A DNA stretch of 64,000 nt from contig JAJNNQ010000019.1 of NCBI GenBank assembly GCA_027886175.1, forward strand, positions 16,387,501 to 16,451,500, written 5' to 3'. Below are positions 24,201 to 58,467 of this stretch, in pieces. Every line of letters starts with the position of its first letter. Position 1 is the stretch's first letter. The stretch comes from Phylloscopus collybita (lineage: Eukaryota; Chordata; Aves; Passeriformes; Phylloscopidae). The notes under the pieces were generated by a model that had not been told where the DNA came from, did no database searches, and saw nothing but the letters and a program-made list of their open reading frames with translations. The translations under genes and the position numbers were made by a program.

Positions 24201-27200
24201 CAGAGTCACAAAAGAGAGGTTTAGGGGGGATTTCAGATTCTAGTTTCTAGCCCAGTTTCCTCCCTACCCTGAAGTGGAGCCATGTACCTCCTCCCACCTC
24301 CTGCTCTGTCCATCCTCCATGGCCTCCAGTGGCAGTGACTCCAGCCCTGGTGTTCCAGTCAAGGAGGAGGAGGCAGGCAGGAAGGCAGGAAGGCAGGAAG
24401 GCAGGAAGGCAGGAAGGCAGGAAGGCAGGAAGGAAGGAAGGAAGGAAGGAAGGAAGGAAGGCAAGAGTGGTGCTCTTCCCTGGCCCTCCAACACCTCCAT
24501 GATGCTCCAGGCAAGCAGATCCAAGGCCTCTGGTTTCAAAGGCAGAATTGCCTGATGCTATCTTGAACAGGGCACCATAACTGTGCTCTTTCAAGAGCTT
24601 TGCCTTAGGACAGGTACTTGTCAGGCCCTGATCCCTGCTTCTGATGGAGCACTCACTGCATGAGGTGCAGAGCAGCAGCTTCCTCCTCCCCAACACTTGT
24701 CACCCTGGGCTGGCACTTCTGGGACAGAAACCATCTTCCTGAGCTGCTTTTTTTTTTTTTTTTTTTTTTTTTTCTCTCTAATCCTGCTGGCTCCTCTTTT
24801 ATTCTTACCCCCTTTGGCCTGAGGTAACAGGCTGTTTCTCCCCTGCAAGTTCTCTCCCCAAACGCAGCACTGGCTGAGGAGGCTCCGGGCAAAGAGCAGC
24901 TGCTCCCGCACAGCCCAGCAGCATCGGCAGCATCAGCAGCATCCCCTCCCACCCCAGCACAGCTCAGCCCCGGAGCCCCGGGCTGCTCCAGCCGCCCTGC
25001 ACCGGGCCAGCTCTGCCTCCCCTCATGCCCTCTCTTCCCAGGTGCGTGGCTCTCCACTCCTACACGGCTCATGGACCGGACGAGCTGGAGCTGCAGAAAG
25101 GAGAAGGGGTCCGTGTCTTCGGCAAGGACCAGGACGGCTGGCTGCGGGGCATGTCCCTCGTCACCGGCAGAGTCGGCCTCTTCCCCAGCAACTACGTCAC
25201 TCCCCTCTTCAGGTCTGGAATTTCTGACGCGGCACAAAAAACGTGGAGAGGGAAGGGTGAGGGGGGCACACGTAGAACTTGGGGTCTTCTTGTTTCCACA
25301 GAGTACCCGCGGCAGGGCATCCCCCGGAGCTGGGACGGCACCCGGCAGCGCTCGCCTGAAGTTTTTCCACCCCCCTTGGCCGCAATGCTAGCTCAGATTT
25401 TGGGGAGCTTTCGGGGGGATAGGCTTCAGGATAGGGAAAAGATCCAAAAGAGAGGTTTAGGGGGGATTTCAGATTCTAGTTTCTTACCTCAGGGTGTTTC
25501 CAAGGCTTTATTCTTGAAGGGGTCCCAGGGGCAAAAAAGAGGAAGAACATAGAGGAGCGGGGGTTTTTTATCTAATCTCTGTCTGGGGTGGGGTAGCTGG
25601 CAGCGGGCCATAGGTCAGAGACAAGGGACAGCTAGGGTCGGACCAAGGGTTACAATCTCTGGAGGGTTTCCAGGGAAAGACCACTTCCCCGAGGAATACA
25701 ACAACAAATACAACAACAAACCCTTCTTTCCCAACAGGAAATCCAGCCTCTCCGACTCGAAGATGCCTTCCCTGTACACCTCGTGGACGCTGTCGACCTC
25801 CTCGGTGTCGTCCCAAGGGAGCGTGTCGGAGAAGGGCCCGCGGCAGAGCCGGGCGCTGCGGCCGCTGCTGCTGCCCGTGCCCGTCCCGTCCCCCGGCAGG
25901 GCCGCGCTGGCTCCGGCCCCGCTGCGGCGCGGCCGCGGCAGCACCAGGAAGAGTGAGTGCTCCGGGGGCTCTGGGGGTGGGGGGGACACACTTTCCCCAA
26001 ATCACACCAGCTGCTGCGGGGAATGGCCCCATAGCACTGCTCGGCGCCGAGCCTGGCTGCTTTGGGGATTCCAGGGGGGTTGACTCAGTGCGGGATAATT
26101 CCTTGCCAAGCTTTTTGTGCAGAGCTCGGTGGTTATATCCCTTCCGAGGGGGCTGCAAGTGTTGTATTCCCTTTGGCATCCCCTCCCGGTGAGACCCTAC
26201 CTGTCCCTTGACTCTGACCTATGGCCTTTGGCCATAGGTAACCCCGCCCCCTACCCTGAAATGCATAAAACCCCCTTTCCCTCTGGGGTTGGTCTCTTTT
26301 TCGCCCTGAGATCCCCTTCTTGGAATAAAGCCTTGGAACACATCTCAGGGTAAGAGCCTCCTTTGGTTTTATGTCCCTATCCTGAGGTTTCCCCTCACCC
26401 TAACCTCCCTAAATCTGAGCTAGCAGCTGATCTCGGGGGGCTGAGGGAAGGGGAACGCTTCATGCAAGGTTTCTCTTCAGCCCGTACACGCTGCTTTGTA
26501 ATACACTCCCAGGTGTGTTTGGGGAACCAAGTGGTGTGTTCCTGCTCTGCAGGAGGCAGCAGTGCCCTGCCAGGGGTCATTGCCAGTGGTTTACACCCGG
26601 AATGGGTCCCGGTGCGCAGGGGTGGGCACGGGCTGATCCCTCGGAGCTATAGCCCCGCAGCATCCCGTGAGTTTGGTGCGGGGCTGTAACCGCTGCTCTC
26701 TCTGCACATTTTGCATTCCTGACCAAATCCCTTTCCATGGTCCTTGCTCCCCAGACGGATCCCTGCAGAGGCCAGGACAGGCGGGGACCCCCGTGCAGAT
26801 CACCGGCTCCCTCAGGCGTCCCACGGCTGCGGGGCGACCGCAGCACTTCCAGCTTTACCCGCAGGGCAGCTCCCCACCGCACAGCATCCCTCCCGGAGCT
26901 GGAATGGACGAGGCAACGAGGCCGAACTTCTCCTATGAGGCTTCACCGGCGCTGCTGGTCAGGGGAGGGGAGAGCCGAAGCCCCTCGGTGTGCAGCTCGG
27001 TGATCCTGGACGCCAAAGACCCCCCGGTGAAGAGCGAGGCAGCTCCAAAGCCGCCCGCGTCAGCCCCGCCGTCCATCCTGGTGAAACCAGAGACCTCCCG
27101 CAACAGCGCCGAAAAGGTACAGCCAGAACCCCCAGAGATCCCCTTGGAACCAGCAGCGCCAGCCAAAAGTCACCAGGGCCAAACCCCCCCCCCCCGAGGG

Positions 27201-28227
27201 CTTTGCTCCGTCCTCACCAGCTTTTCCTCCCACAGAAATCTCTGGGATTGTTAGCAAAGCGGGTTCCTGACACAGCTGCTCAGATCAAGCCCCCAAGAAA
27301 GGCAGGGCGCTGCAGGGGCTCTGTCCCTGTCACCAAGTTCAGTCCCCAGCAAATCTCGAGACTTTTCTTAGGTCATAAATTGGGCATGAATCTGTGAGTT
27401 TGGGCGCAAACGCCACAGAATTAGCGTCAGGCAGAGCTCTGCAGAACCCCCCCATCTCCCTCACGTCACTCAGGCTGGGCCATTTGGAATGGGAATTTCT
27501 CTCCCTTCTGGCAGCCAGAGGGAAATTTTATAAAGGTAATATCATTCCAGTGAAAACTCTAGAAAATTGCCCTAGTGACAGCTTCTCCTTCCCACAGTAC
27601 CTAAAGACGTGCCCAAATCGCCCCACACGCCCCCAAAAGCCCGGCCAGCCTCAGAGCTCACGGGCAGCTCAGCATCTGCTGAGAGAGCCGGCGGAGGAGC
27701 TGCTGGTGCTGTGCTGCCTCCCGCTCTCAGAGCAGCTCTCCTCGGTCTCCAGCAGCTGCCAGCGCTGCTCTGCTGGTCCCTGGGGCTCTCTTCCGCCTGC
27801 CATCACCTGCACATCACCCTGGGCCTCTCTGCAGGCACCTCGCACCCCCTCAGCACGTCCCCCCGGTCCTGCAGGGAGCAGTGGGGAGGGCGGGCAGGGT
27901 CTGCTCTTCCCATCTGACTCCGGCCCCCCTTTCTCGCTGCAGCAAGTGAAGACGGTGAGGTTCCAGAACCACAGCCCGCCGCCGCCCAAGCGGCACAGCC
28001 TGCAGCCCTCGCCGAGGCTGTCCCGCAGCAGGACAGAGCCCGGGCCCGAGGGGCTCCTGCCCGAAGCCCGCCTGGGCCCCGAGCTGCTGGTGCTGTACTC
28101 GCCGCGCCTGGGCTCCAGCCCCCTGCACCCGCGCCGGGCGCTGCACCCCAAGGCGCTGTCGCTGGACCTGTCGGGGCAGCTGACCTTCCCCATCAAGAAG
28201 AGCTACAGCAGCATCTCCGCAAACTGA
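3222..28227 (+). CDS. SH3RF2: SH3RF2: RING/SH3 E3 ubiquitin ligase (POSH2-like)
   Basis: Eight coding exons join in frame: 3222-3596, 14254-14508, 17334-17657, 22905-22999, 25042-25212, 25738-25952, 26755-27116 and 27943-28227, giving 693 aa (mammalian protein about 729). A C3HC4 RING finger uses C13, C16, C29, H31, C34, C37, C50 and C53. SH3-1 covers about residues 128-186. SH3-2 starts near 190 but stops at residue 210. SH3-3 covers about 351-407. The PP1-docking motif KTVRF is at 602-606. By family knowledge it is a RING ubiquitin ligase and scaffold that promotes turnover of partners including the POSH/JNK module, and a PP1 regulator. All junctions follow GT-AG with matching phases. There are two start codons: the ATG at 3225 has the better Kozak context (A at -3, G at +4) and matches the mammalian start. 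The roughly 32-residue exon for the rest of SH3-2 is not found, and exon 2 runs into a tandem array carrying extra splice donors. Intron 1 (10.7 kb) holds a minisatellite and one LTR; later introns are LTR-rich. Confidence 0.93.
4600..5157. repeat. GC-rich minisatellite with GGGACA hexamer arrays
   Basis: About ten tandem units of roughly 45-60 bp share a core (CCAGCCAGGGACAGGG...CTGGGGCACTGGGTGG) and contain internal runs of the hexamer GGGACA. The longest hexamer runs are at about 4755-4795 and 4825-4886. It lies in SH3RF2 intron 1. The plus strand, which is the non-template strand for SH3RF2, has many GGG-ACA-GGG series that match the intramolecular G-quadruplex pattern. Long open frames of 270-390 codons cross it on both strands but reflect composition, not coding. 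Confidence 0.95.
7692..7983 (-). mobile_element. Solo LTR, family B copy 1 (in SH3RF2 intron 1)
   Basis: Homologous to the elements at 25386-25703 and 26160-26425. Read on the minus strand it starts TGTTGTATTCC and ends GAGCTGGCA, with a TATA-like ATAAAC followed by an AACAAAGCC variant of the poly(A) signal. No gag, pol or env remains nearby. It is antisense to SH3RF2. Flanking target duplications are imperfect at best. Confidence 0.75.
11494..11531. repeat. Short 9-bp tandem repeat (AGCAACAGA)
   Basis: About four copies of a 9-bp unit in SH3RF2 intron 1. Confidence 0.8.
14254..14508 (+). CDS. SH3RF2: SH3RF2 coding exon 2 (SH3-1 and start of SH3-2)
   Basis: Residues 126-210, phase 0 at both ends. 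The acceptor is CCCACCCAG and the first donor is AAAAG|GTACGG. It encodes the whole first SH3 domain ([22 protein letters not shown]) and the first strand of the second ([12 protein letters not shown]...ILTLQK). The last 30 bases of the exon together with the donor form the template unit of the tandem array that follows, so the true 3' end may be any of nine in-frame donors. Confidence 0.88.
14479..14965 (+). repeat. SH3RF2: In-frame tandem array carrying copies of the exon 2 splice donor
   Basis: The unit is the end of SH3RF2 exon 2 (SKDILTLQK) plus the donor GTAYGG and about 12 bases of intron. Candidate donors follow bases 14508, 14577, 14646, 14691, 14736, 14781, 14826, 14895 and 14964. 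The spacings are 69, 69, 45, 45, 45, 45, 69 and 69, all multiples of three; 69-bp units carry an extra 24-bp half-copy ending in CTGCAC or CTCCAC. The SH3RF2 reading frame stays open across the array and on to 15054. Use of the last donor would add 152 residues made of [19 protein letters not shown] repeats. Confidence 0.93.
15003..15342 (-). mobile_element. Solo LTR, family A copy 1, with 6-bp target duplication
   Basis: Bounded by TG and CA and flanked by CTTCCC at 14997-15002 and 15343-15348, a 6-bp target-site duplication. On the minus strand it carries a TATA-like box and AATAAA about 30 bases later, so it is antisense to SH3RF2. Related copies are at 16982, 18306, 18620 and 49826. A 51-base A run (15193-15243) interrupts it where the other copies have ordinary sequence. 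A 6-bp duplication fits a class II (ERVK-type) origin; this assignment is inference. Confidence 0.85.
15193..15243. repeat. 51-base poly(A) run inside an LTR
   Basis: An uninterrupted A homopolymer of 51 bases within family A copy 1. The sister LTRs lack it, so it is a local expansion or a low-accuracy assembly point. Confidence 0.95.
15349..16833. other. SH3RF2 intron segment, no exon found
   Basis: The first 250 bp are CpG-rich; the rest is AT-richer intron with a T run near 15749-15766. This is where the exon for the second half of SH3-2 should lie. I looked in all frames for the DENWAEG/GIFP/FVE-type signature and did not find it. Confidence 0.6.
16834..16935. repeat. Two-copy 51-bp tandem repeat
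   Basis: Two diverged direct copies of a 51-bp unit (16834-16884 and 16885-16935) sharing GAGCCCCAAGATTTT, 46 bp before the family A LTR at 16982. Confidence 0.85.
16982..17271 (-). mobile_element. Solo LTR, family A copy 2
   Basis: TG...CA element flanked by GGGGGGC at 16975-16981 and 17272-17278, consistent with a target-site duplication in a G run. The minus strand has a TATA-like sequence and AATAAACC. It ends 62 bp before SH3RF2 coding exon 3 and is antisense to the gene. Confidence 0.83.
17334..17657 (+). CDS. SH3RF2: SH3RF2 coding exon 3 (linker with conserved QFSITTALN)
   Basis: Residues 211-318, phase 0 at both ends (acceptor TTCTTGCAG, donor CAG|GTAAGG). It encodes the Ser/Pro-rich linker after SH3-2, including the block [16 protein letters not shown] (265-280) and [11 protein letters not shown], both recognised from vertebrate SH3RF2. 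Alignment with the mammalian protein places its first residue just after the end of SH3-2, which shows what is missing upstream. Confidence 0.92.
17910..18194 (-). mobile_element. Solo LTR, family D
   Basis: Read on the minus strand, this has a TATA box (CCTATAAAACCCC) and an AATAAA (CATAATAAACTACC) about 60 bp downstream, and ends GGTCAACA. That is the U3-R-U5 pattern of a retroviral LTR. The right boundary is uncertain (18194 or 18204) and no target duplication was confirmed. It is antisense to SH3RF2. Confidence 0.7.
18247..18853 (-). mobile_element. LTR family A copy 4, split by a nested LTR
   Basis: The left part (about 18247-18305) and the right part (18620-18853) together rebuild one family A LTR. 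Between them lies copy 3 in the opposite orientation. Its minus strand carries the poly(A) signal AATAAACC. The left start is approximate because the first bases are diverged. Confidence 0.72.
18306..18619 (+). mobile_element. LTR family A copy 3, inserted inside copy 4
   Basis: A TG...CA element in the orientation opposite to its host LTR, flanked by GACCCC and GACCCT, so the insertion duplicated about 5-6 bases of copy 4. Its sense strand is plus: GTATAACAAG and AATAAACC are near 18506-18533. With the right part of copy 4 it forms a large head-to-head inverted repeat. It is sense to SH3RF2. Confidence 0.8.
19121..19491. repeat. 371-bp direct duplication, copy 1
   Basis: Same length as 21215-21585 and differing at about four positions (about 99% identity). 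It lies in SH3RF2 intron 3. No coding or transposon signature was recognised inside it. Confidence 0.95.
20740..21214. other. GC-rich intronic segment with overlapping chance ORFs
   Basis: A CpG-rich stretch of SH3RF2 intron 3 open in several frames on both strands. No frame has recognisable domains, so it is treated as non-coding. It may be a small CpG island. Confidence 0.4.
21215..21585. repeat. 371-bp direct duplication, copy 2
   Basis: Near-identical partner of 19121-19491, about 2.1 kb downstream in the same orientation. Its right end coincides with the left end of the family C LTR. Confidence 0.95.
21584..22182 (-). mobile_element. Solo LTR, family C (about 600 bp)
   Basis: On the minus strand the element starts TGTGTGGGACTG, has a GTATTAAACC TATA-like box and a GAATAAAGCC poly(A) signal, and ends ATTGACA. 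That is a complete U3-R-U5 layout with a long AT-rich U3. No internal retroviral genes are present. It is antisense to SH3RF2. A target duplication was not confirmed. Confidence 0.75.
22650..22714 (+). mobile_element. CR1 LINE 3' tail fragment
   Basis: Ends with the CR1-type tail (GATGATCCTGAGGTC...TTCCAGCCTAAATGATTCTGTGATTC). A short, severely 5'-truncated piece in SH3RF2 intron 3. Confidence 0.75.
22905..22999 (+). CDS. SH3RF2: SH3RF2 coding exon 4
   Basis: Residues 319-350, entering in phase 0 and leaving with two bases (CT). Two donors overlap: GTACGT after 22999 and GTAAGG after 23003. Only the first keeps frame with exon 5 (CT|G then TGC GTG GCT, ...LCVALHS). It encodes a Pro-rich linker before SH3-3. 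Confidence 0.85.
24210..24248. repeat. 39-bp fragment identical to part of LTR family B copy 2
   Basis: Bases 24210-24248 match 25446-25484 exactly, with no homology on either side. Confidence 0.85.
24371..24462. repeat. GGAA/GGCA microsatellite
   Basis: Alternating AGGC/AGGA tetramers pass into pure GGAA repeats in SH3RF2 intron 4. GGAA is the core of ETS-factor sites. Confidence 0.95.
24748..24773. repeat. 26-base T run
   Basis: T homopolymer in SH3RF2 intron 4, about 270 bp before coding exon 5. Confidence 0.95.
25042..25212 (+). CDS. SH3RF2: SH3RF2 coding exon 5 (SH3-3)
   Basis: Residues 350-407. It encodes the complete third SH3 domain: [15 protein letters not shown], the DQDGWLRG tryptophan segment, and GLFPSNYV. 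Acceptor TTCCCAG; donor AG|GTCTGG, leaving two bases of an Arg codon. Confidence 0.95.
25386..25703 (-). mobile_element. Solo LTR, family B copy 2
   Basis: On the minus strand it runs from TGTTGTATTCC to GAGCTAGCA, with ATAAAA and then GAATAAAGCC about 60 bp later. Relative to copies 1 and 3 it has an extra stretch of about 32 bp, part of the 39-bp segment also found alone at 24210. Its right end lies 34 bp before coding exon 6. It is antisense to SH3RF2. Confidence 0.82.
25738..25952 (+). CDS. SH3RF2: SH3RF2 coding exon 6
   Basis: Residues 407-479. It completes an Arg codon and encodes [19 protein letters not shown], a block recognised from vertebrate SH3RF2, then a basic Ser/Pro-rich stretch. 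The donor A|GTGAGT leaves one base. The exon lies between two oppositely oriented family B LTRs. Confidence 0.92.
26160..26425 (+). mobile_element. Solo LTR, family B copy 3 (sense to SH3RF2)
   Basis: Runs from TGTTGTATTCC to GAGCTAGCA on the plus strand, with GCATAAAACCC (TATA-like), GGAATAAAGCCTTGG (poly(A) signal) and CAGGGTAAG, a splice-donor-like sequence, just after it. It lies in SH3RF2 intron 6 in sense, so it could act as an alternative promoter or polyadenylation site. Confidence 0.82.
26755..27116 (+). CDS. SH3RF2: SH3RF2 coding exon 7
   Basis: Residues 479-599. It begins with AC, completing Asn, then GSLQRPG, and contains the conserved [15 protein letters not shown] block. Ends at AAG|GTACAG, phase 0. 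Low-complexity Pro/Ser-rich regulatory region. Confidence 0.92.
27943..28227 (+). CDS. SH3RF2: SH3RF2 coding exon 8 (PP1-docking KTVRF and stop)
   Basis: Residues 600-693 and TGA at 28225-28227. It starts [14 protein letters not shown] is the RVxF-type protein phosphatase 1 docking motif known in this protein. The rest is Pro/Arg/Leu-rich and diverges from mammals. Confidence 0.93.
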   Translation, partial: QVKTVRFQNHSPPPPKRHSLQPSPRLSRSRTEPGPEGLLPEARLGPELLVLYSPRLGSSPLHPRRALHPKALSLDLSGQLTFPIKKSYSSISAN

Positions 28228-30584
28228 GCGGGTAACCCGCGCCTGCCTTCCTCCCCGCTCCGGCTCCTCTCCCCCGGCGCAGCACCGCGTCCTCCCCCGC
28301 CGCCGCTCCGCTGTCCCCGCACCGCCGGCACCCGCGGGACCTGCCAGCCCGGCGGGAGCTGCCGGGACCTCCCGGGACCCCTGCCCCAGGGCTGCTCGAG
28401 CACCGGAGGTGTGCCCAGGGTCTGCAGACCCCGCAGAACTGACAGCGCCCGGGTCGCTGCCCGCGCTGCACCGCTGGAGCAGCGGCACGGGAGGAAAGCG
28501 TGCCGGCATCAGAAGGAGTTGCACTGGTTTGGATCTCACAGAGATCGAACATTGGCTCATTAGCTGCCTGTCTCAGGATGAAGAAACCATAAATCAGAAT
28601 CAGTCAGCTCCTGGCTGATGGTTCATGCTGCCTTTGAGGGGAGGGGGTCACTCAGATTTTTGTTAGGGTGGTTGCTTGCTTGCTTTCCTCGTTGGTTTTA
28701 GCCCAGGAATTTTAACACAAGAAGTCTAAAAGGTGATTTGGAGGGCAAAGAGCCAATGGAAAGGGCTTTGCCATCACTGCAGTCACCCAGGCCCTGCAGT
28801 GAGGGCACTGAAACTCCCTTCTCCTCATTGCTTGTTTTCCTCTGATCACCTGTCAGCTACCTCCTGCCCATGAGCTCCTTCCAGCCCCTCCCCACCACCC
28901 AAGCACTCAGAAGTGGCTGTTGTAAATATCTTAAGTGGAATTCATGGGTTTCAGATGCATGAAACATTGTCTGTGTAACAGAAAGCAAAATCAGAGTTCA
29001 CCGTGCCCCAGACCCGCCCTGCCTCAGCAGCACCAGCTCTGGCTTCCAGCTTGCCCCAATCCAAGTACTCCCCTGTGATTGCCAGGGAAGCCAGCAGAGC
29101 TGTGCTGGCTCACAGCTGTGCCTGCTCTCCATCAAACCTCTGCACAACAGAGTTTGGTCTCCTGACAGGAGGAGCTGTGCTCCCTCCAACCTGCCCTGCC
29201 ATCCCACCCTCGGTCACCTGCACACAAACCCAGGCAAGGAACTCCACTGGCCAGTGGAGACTCTCCCTGGCACAGCCTCAGAGAAGGACATTGTTCTCCT
29301 AAAACTACACAAAGGGAATGGATAAATTCACTACACCACAGCCCCTGGACCTTCCCTCTTCCAGACTTTCTGTTTGTGGAGCAGGAGATTTTCTGCCTGC
29401 GGGGATTTTCAGTGGCACAGCAACCTCCAGGGCCCAGATCTGTTCTCACTCTGTGCTGTCAGTATTCCAGCTCCTGCAGAAACACCCCGACAAGCTGAAA
29501 GCGTGCTCTGTGCCCAGGTATAAAAGGTGGCAGCAGCTGCAAAAATGAGGGTGAGTCCAACTCAGCGATGCCACCTCAGGGAGAGCTGAGTGCCTCGGGG
29601 GAGACGTGCTGGTTCTGTGCTGAGGGCTGCTGTGATCCTTGCAAAGCTGAAGCAGAAAGCAGCTGGCTCTGTCACTGGGGCACACCCACATCCCAGCACA
29701 GTCAGAAATTAACAGAATTGCACTCACTCCATCAGCCCCTCTCTCCCTCTGGGAACTAAGAATGCAAACGCTGGCTGCAAAATGTTTTAGTTGGAAACAC
29801 CAGAGCAGCTTGGGACTGTGTAAAATCACACGTTTATCATTCTTAGGAGGTTTATTCATTGCCCAACAGTCATTGCAGTTAATTTGTGAAACGGTGTGTT
29901 TGAAGTGTAATCACAGCTCAAGACTTTTCAGGTTTTTTTTTTTTTGTCATAAACCTCAGTATCTGTCCCATTTAAAAAGGCACATTTCCAAGTATTCATT
30001 GTCAGTGTTTAGAACCCCAGACTGTCCATGATGTGATGAGGACTTGCCAGCAAAGCCCGTGGGAGCCCCACAGGCTGATCCCTTTGTACACATTCCCAAA
30101 GGGAAGCAGTGATGGATCCGAGACTGCCTGAGGAACAGCACACAGGAGACTCCTCAGTGTCAGGCTGAGGAGGACTGGAAGGCTAATGGAGAAAAAGATC
30201 TATTTACACCAAAGCTAAAGCTAAAACAGATCTTAAAGGCAGAAGGGGTCAACAAAAGTTCCCTGATCCTTGACATGACCAAGCAGGGAGTTCCATTGTC
30301 TGCTCTCTGCACCCAGCCCAGGGAATGCTCCAATGAAATGTTACTGCCAGGTCACCATCAGTGAGAAACCATAAATTACTATTTTTACATATATATCTTA
30401 GAAACAGTAGGATGTATAACCTTTGCTTAGTTGGTGATGGGTAGGAGGAATAAATCAAATATGTTTCGTTTATTGTTCAGAGACACTTGTACAAATTCAG
30501 GGATGCTGAATATTTTTTTCCATGAAGTGAAGTTCATTTTTTAAAAGGTTTTTTCAATTCAAGGTACTATTTGGGAGAAAAGTC

Positions 30585-30590
30585 AATAAA
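30585..30590 (+). terminator. SH3RF2: Candidate SH3RF2 poly(A) signal
   Basis: AATAAA on the plus strand in an AT-rich stretch, 2.36 kb after the stop codon; an alternative signal is at 30449-30454. The assignment is inference. Confidence 0.45.
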
Positions 30591-31320
30591 CAAGAAGAGA
30601 TCAGTTTCCTGTTTTGTATTAATCCTCAAGCTATTTATTTTGTATTTCTGTTTAAAAAAAAAGCGCAATGGTTTAAAGACATTTTAAGTTTCCAGAAGTT
30701 TATTCATCTAAGTTTATAGCACTAATGCTTAGCTCTGTAGCCTGTAGATAATGAAATTAATTGGGGCTGGATGGATTACAGCCCCTCATGCACTGGAAGC
30801 ACTGGGGAAACACGGGGCTCAGGAAAGCTTTGGCACCCACTGCGTGAGACACCAGCCCACGGCAGCTGCTGTGGCACCATTAAAACTTTTTGCATGAAAA
30901 AGCCCAAGAATGTTTATTTTCATTTTCTTATTTCAGGTTTTGCCTGTTGGGAACAGAGGGCAAGGGGAGGGGGGGTTACCTGACTGCAGGTATGAAATGG
31001 AAGGAAAAGTCCAGTCCTGAGGCAGTACCCAGGAAAGAATAAACAACGATGAGACCTCAGACATCCAATGTGCCAGAAGGACTCTGAGCCAGCACAGGTG
31101 ACACCATCATGCTCCTTGCCTTGTGTCACACCAGTTCCCACCTGCCAGGGCCACCCCTCTCCCCCACCCAAGCAGCACCAGGCTCTTCAGTTAAAACCTT
31201 TGCCTGGAATCAGGTTTGGAGGGAGCTGAATGCAGCTGAGAAGCAGCACAGCTCCCTGGAGGAAGGGTCTCCAGGGTAACTTTATTTTCAAGAGAAGGCA
31301 AAACACCAGAGGAAAATAAT

Positions 31321-31326
31321 TTTATT
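31321..31326 (-). terminator. LARS1: Candidate LARS1 poly(A) signal
   Basis: AATAAA on the minus strand, 140 bp past the LARS1 stop codon; a second lies at 31281-31286. A short 3' UTR is implied. Confidence 0.65.
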
Positions 31327-31465
31327 AAATCCCCGTTTAAAAAAGCAGGGGCAACTCCCACATGAACTCAGGGTGATTTGGGCGGGCTTTTTTTTCCTTA
31401 AAGAACAAATTCTCCCCCTTTGTTTAATAGAGATGCTTCTAAACATGAACCTTCTCACTGCCAGT

Positions 31466-57913
<26,448 letters not shown>

Positions 57914-58408
57914 GTTGCCGCGCCTGAGGGGGTCCGCACGGGCCGTGCCAACAGCGGGAGCGGCCGGGGGAGCCCAGGCCGTACCAAGGCAGGGGACGGG
58001 GGGAGACCGGGTTCTTTTAAGCGTGAAGGGAGGGGAGAGAAGGCGGGTGGGAGGAAGAGCGAACGGAGAGACGCAGCGGCCCCGTGTCCCGGCTGGTGAG
58101 GGGGAAACGAGCCCGGTGTGCCTGGCCGATGTGTGCGCCCGCCGGCACGCTGTCCCTTTAAGAGCACCCCCTCCAAAATGTCGCCGTGGGTTCATGTGCT
58201 CGCTCTACCGAACTTGCTGGTTCTCCCTGACCCTGGGCTCGGGCTCTGGGCGGCTGCCATTGGTTGGCAGAGCGGAGCGGCTCCTTATGATTGGTGCTGG
58301 CGGTGCGGCCCCGCCCCGGCCGTGCCCAGCAGGCTGCGCTGCGGGCGGTGCCGGGCAGGTCGCGGCGATGGCGGCGGTGTATCAGTGAGCGGGCGGCGCG
58401 GGGCCACC

Positions 58409-58467
58409 ATGATCATCGAGAGCGTAGACGCGCTCAAGTCCTGGCTGGCCAAGCTGCTGGAGCCCAT
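58409..58467 (+). CDS. RBM27: RBM27 coding exon 1
   Basis: Residues 1-20; donor AT|GTGAGT leaves two bases that form Ile with the A of exon 2. Confidence 0.95.

Larger units (their letters stand above)
28228..31465. other. SH3RF2 3' UTR and convergent intergenic region
   Basis: No coding exon was recognised. AATAAA signals on the plus strand at 30449-30454 and 30585-30590 are candidate SH3RF2 3' ends (about 2.2-2.4 kb UTR). The minus-strand LARS1 signal lies at 31321-31326. PLAC8L1, which sits between these genes in mammals, was not seen. Confidence 0.6.

Noticed and set aside
27394..28227. 277-codon frame ending at the SH3RF2 stop
   Set aside because: Only the part from 27943 is an exon. 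The upstream part lacks similarity, and a good acceptor precedes QVKTVRF, matching the known protein.
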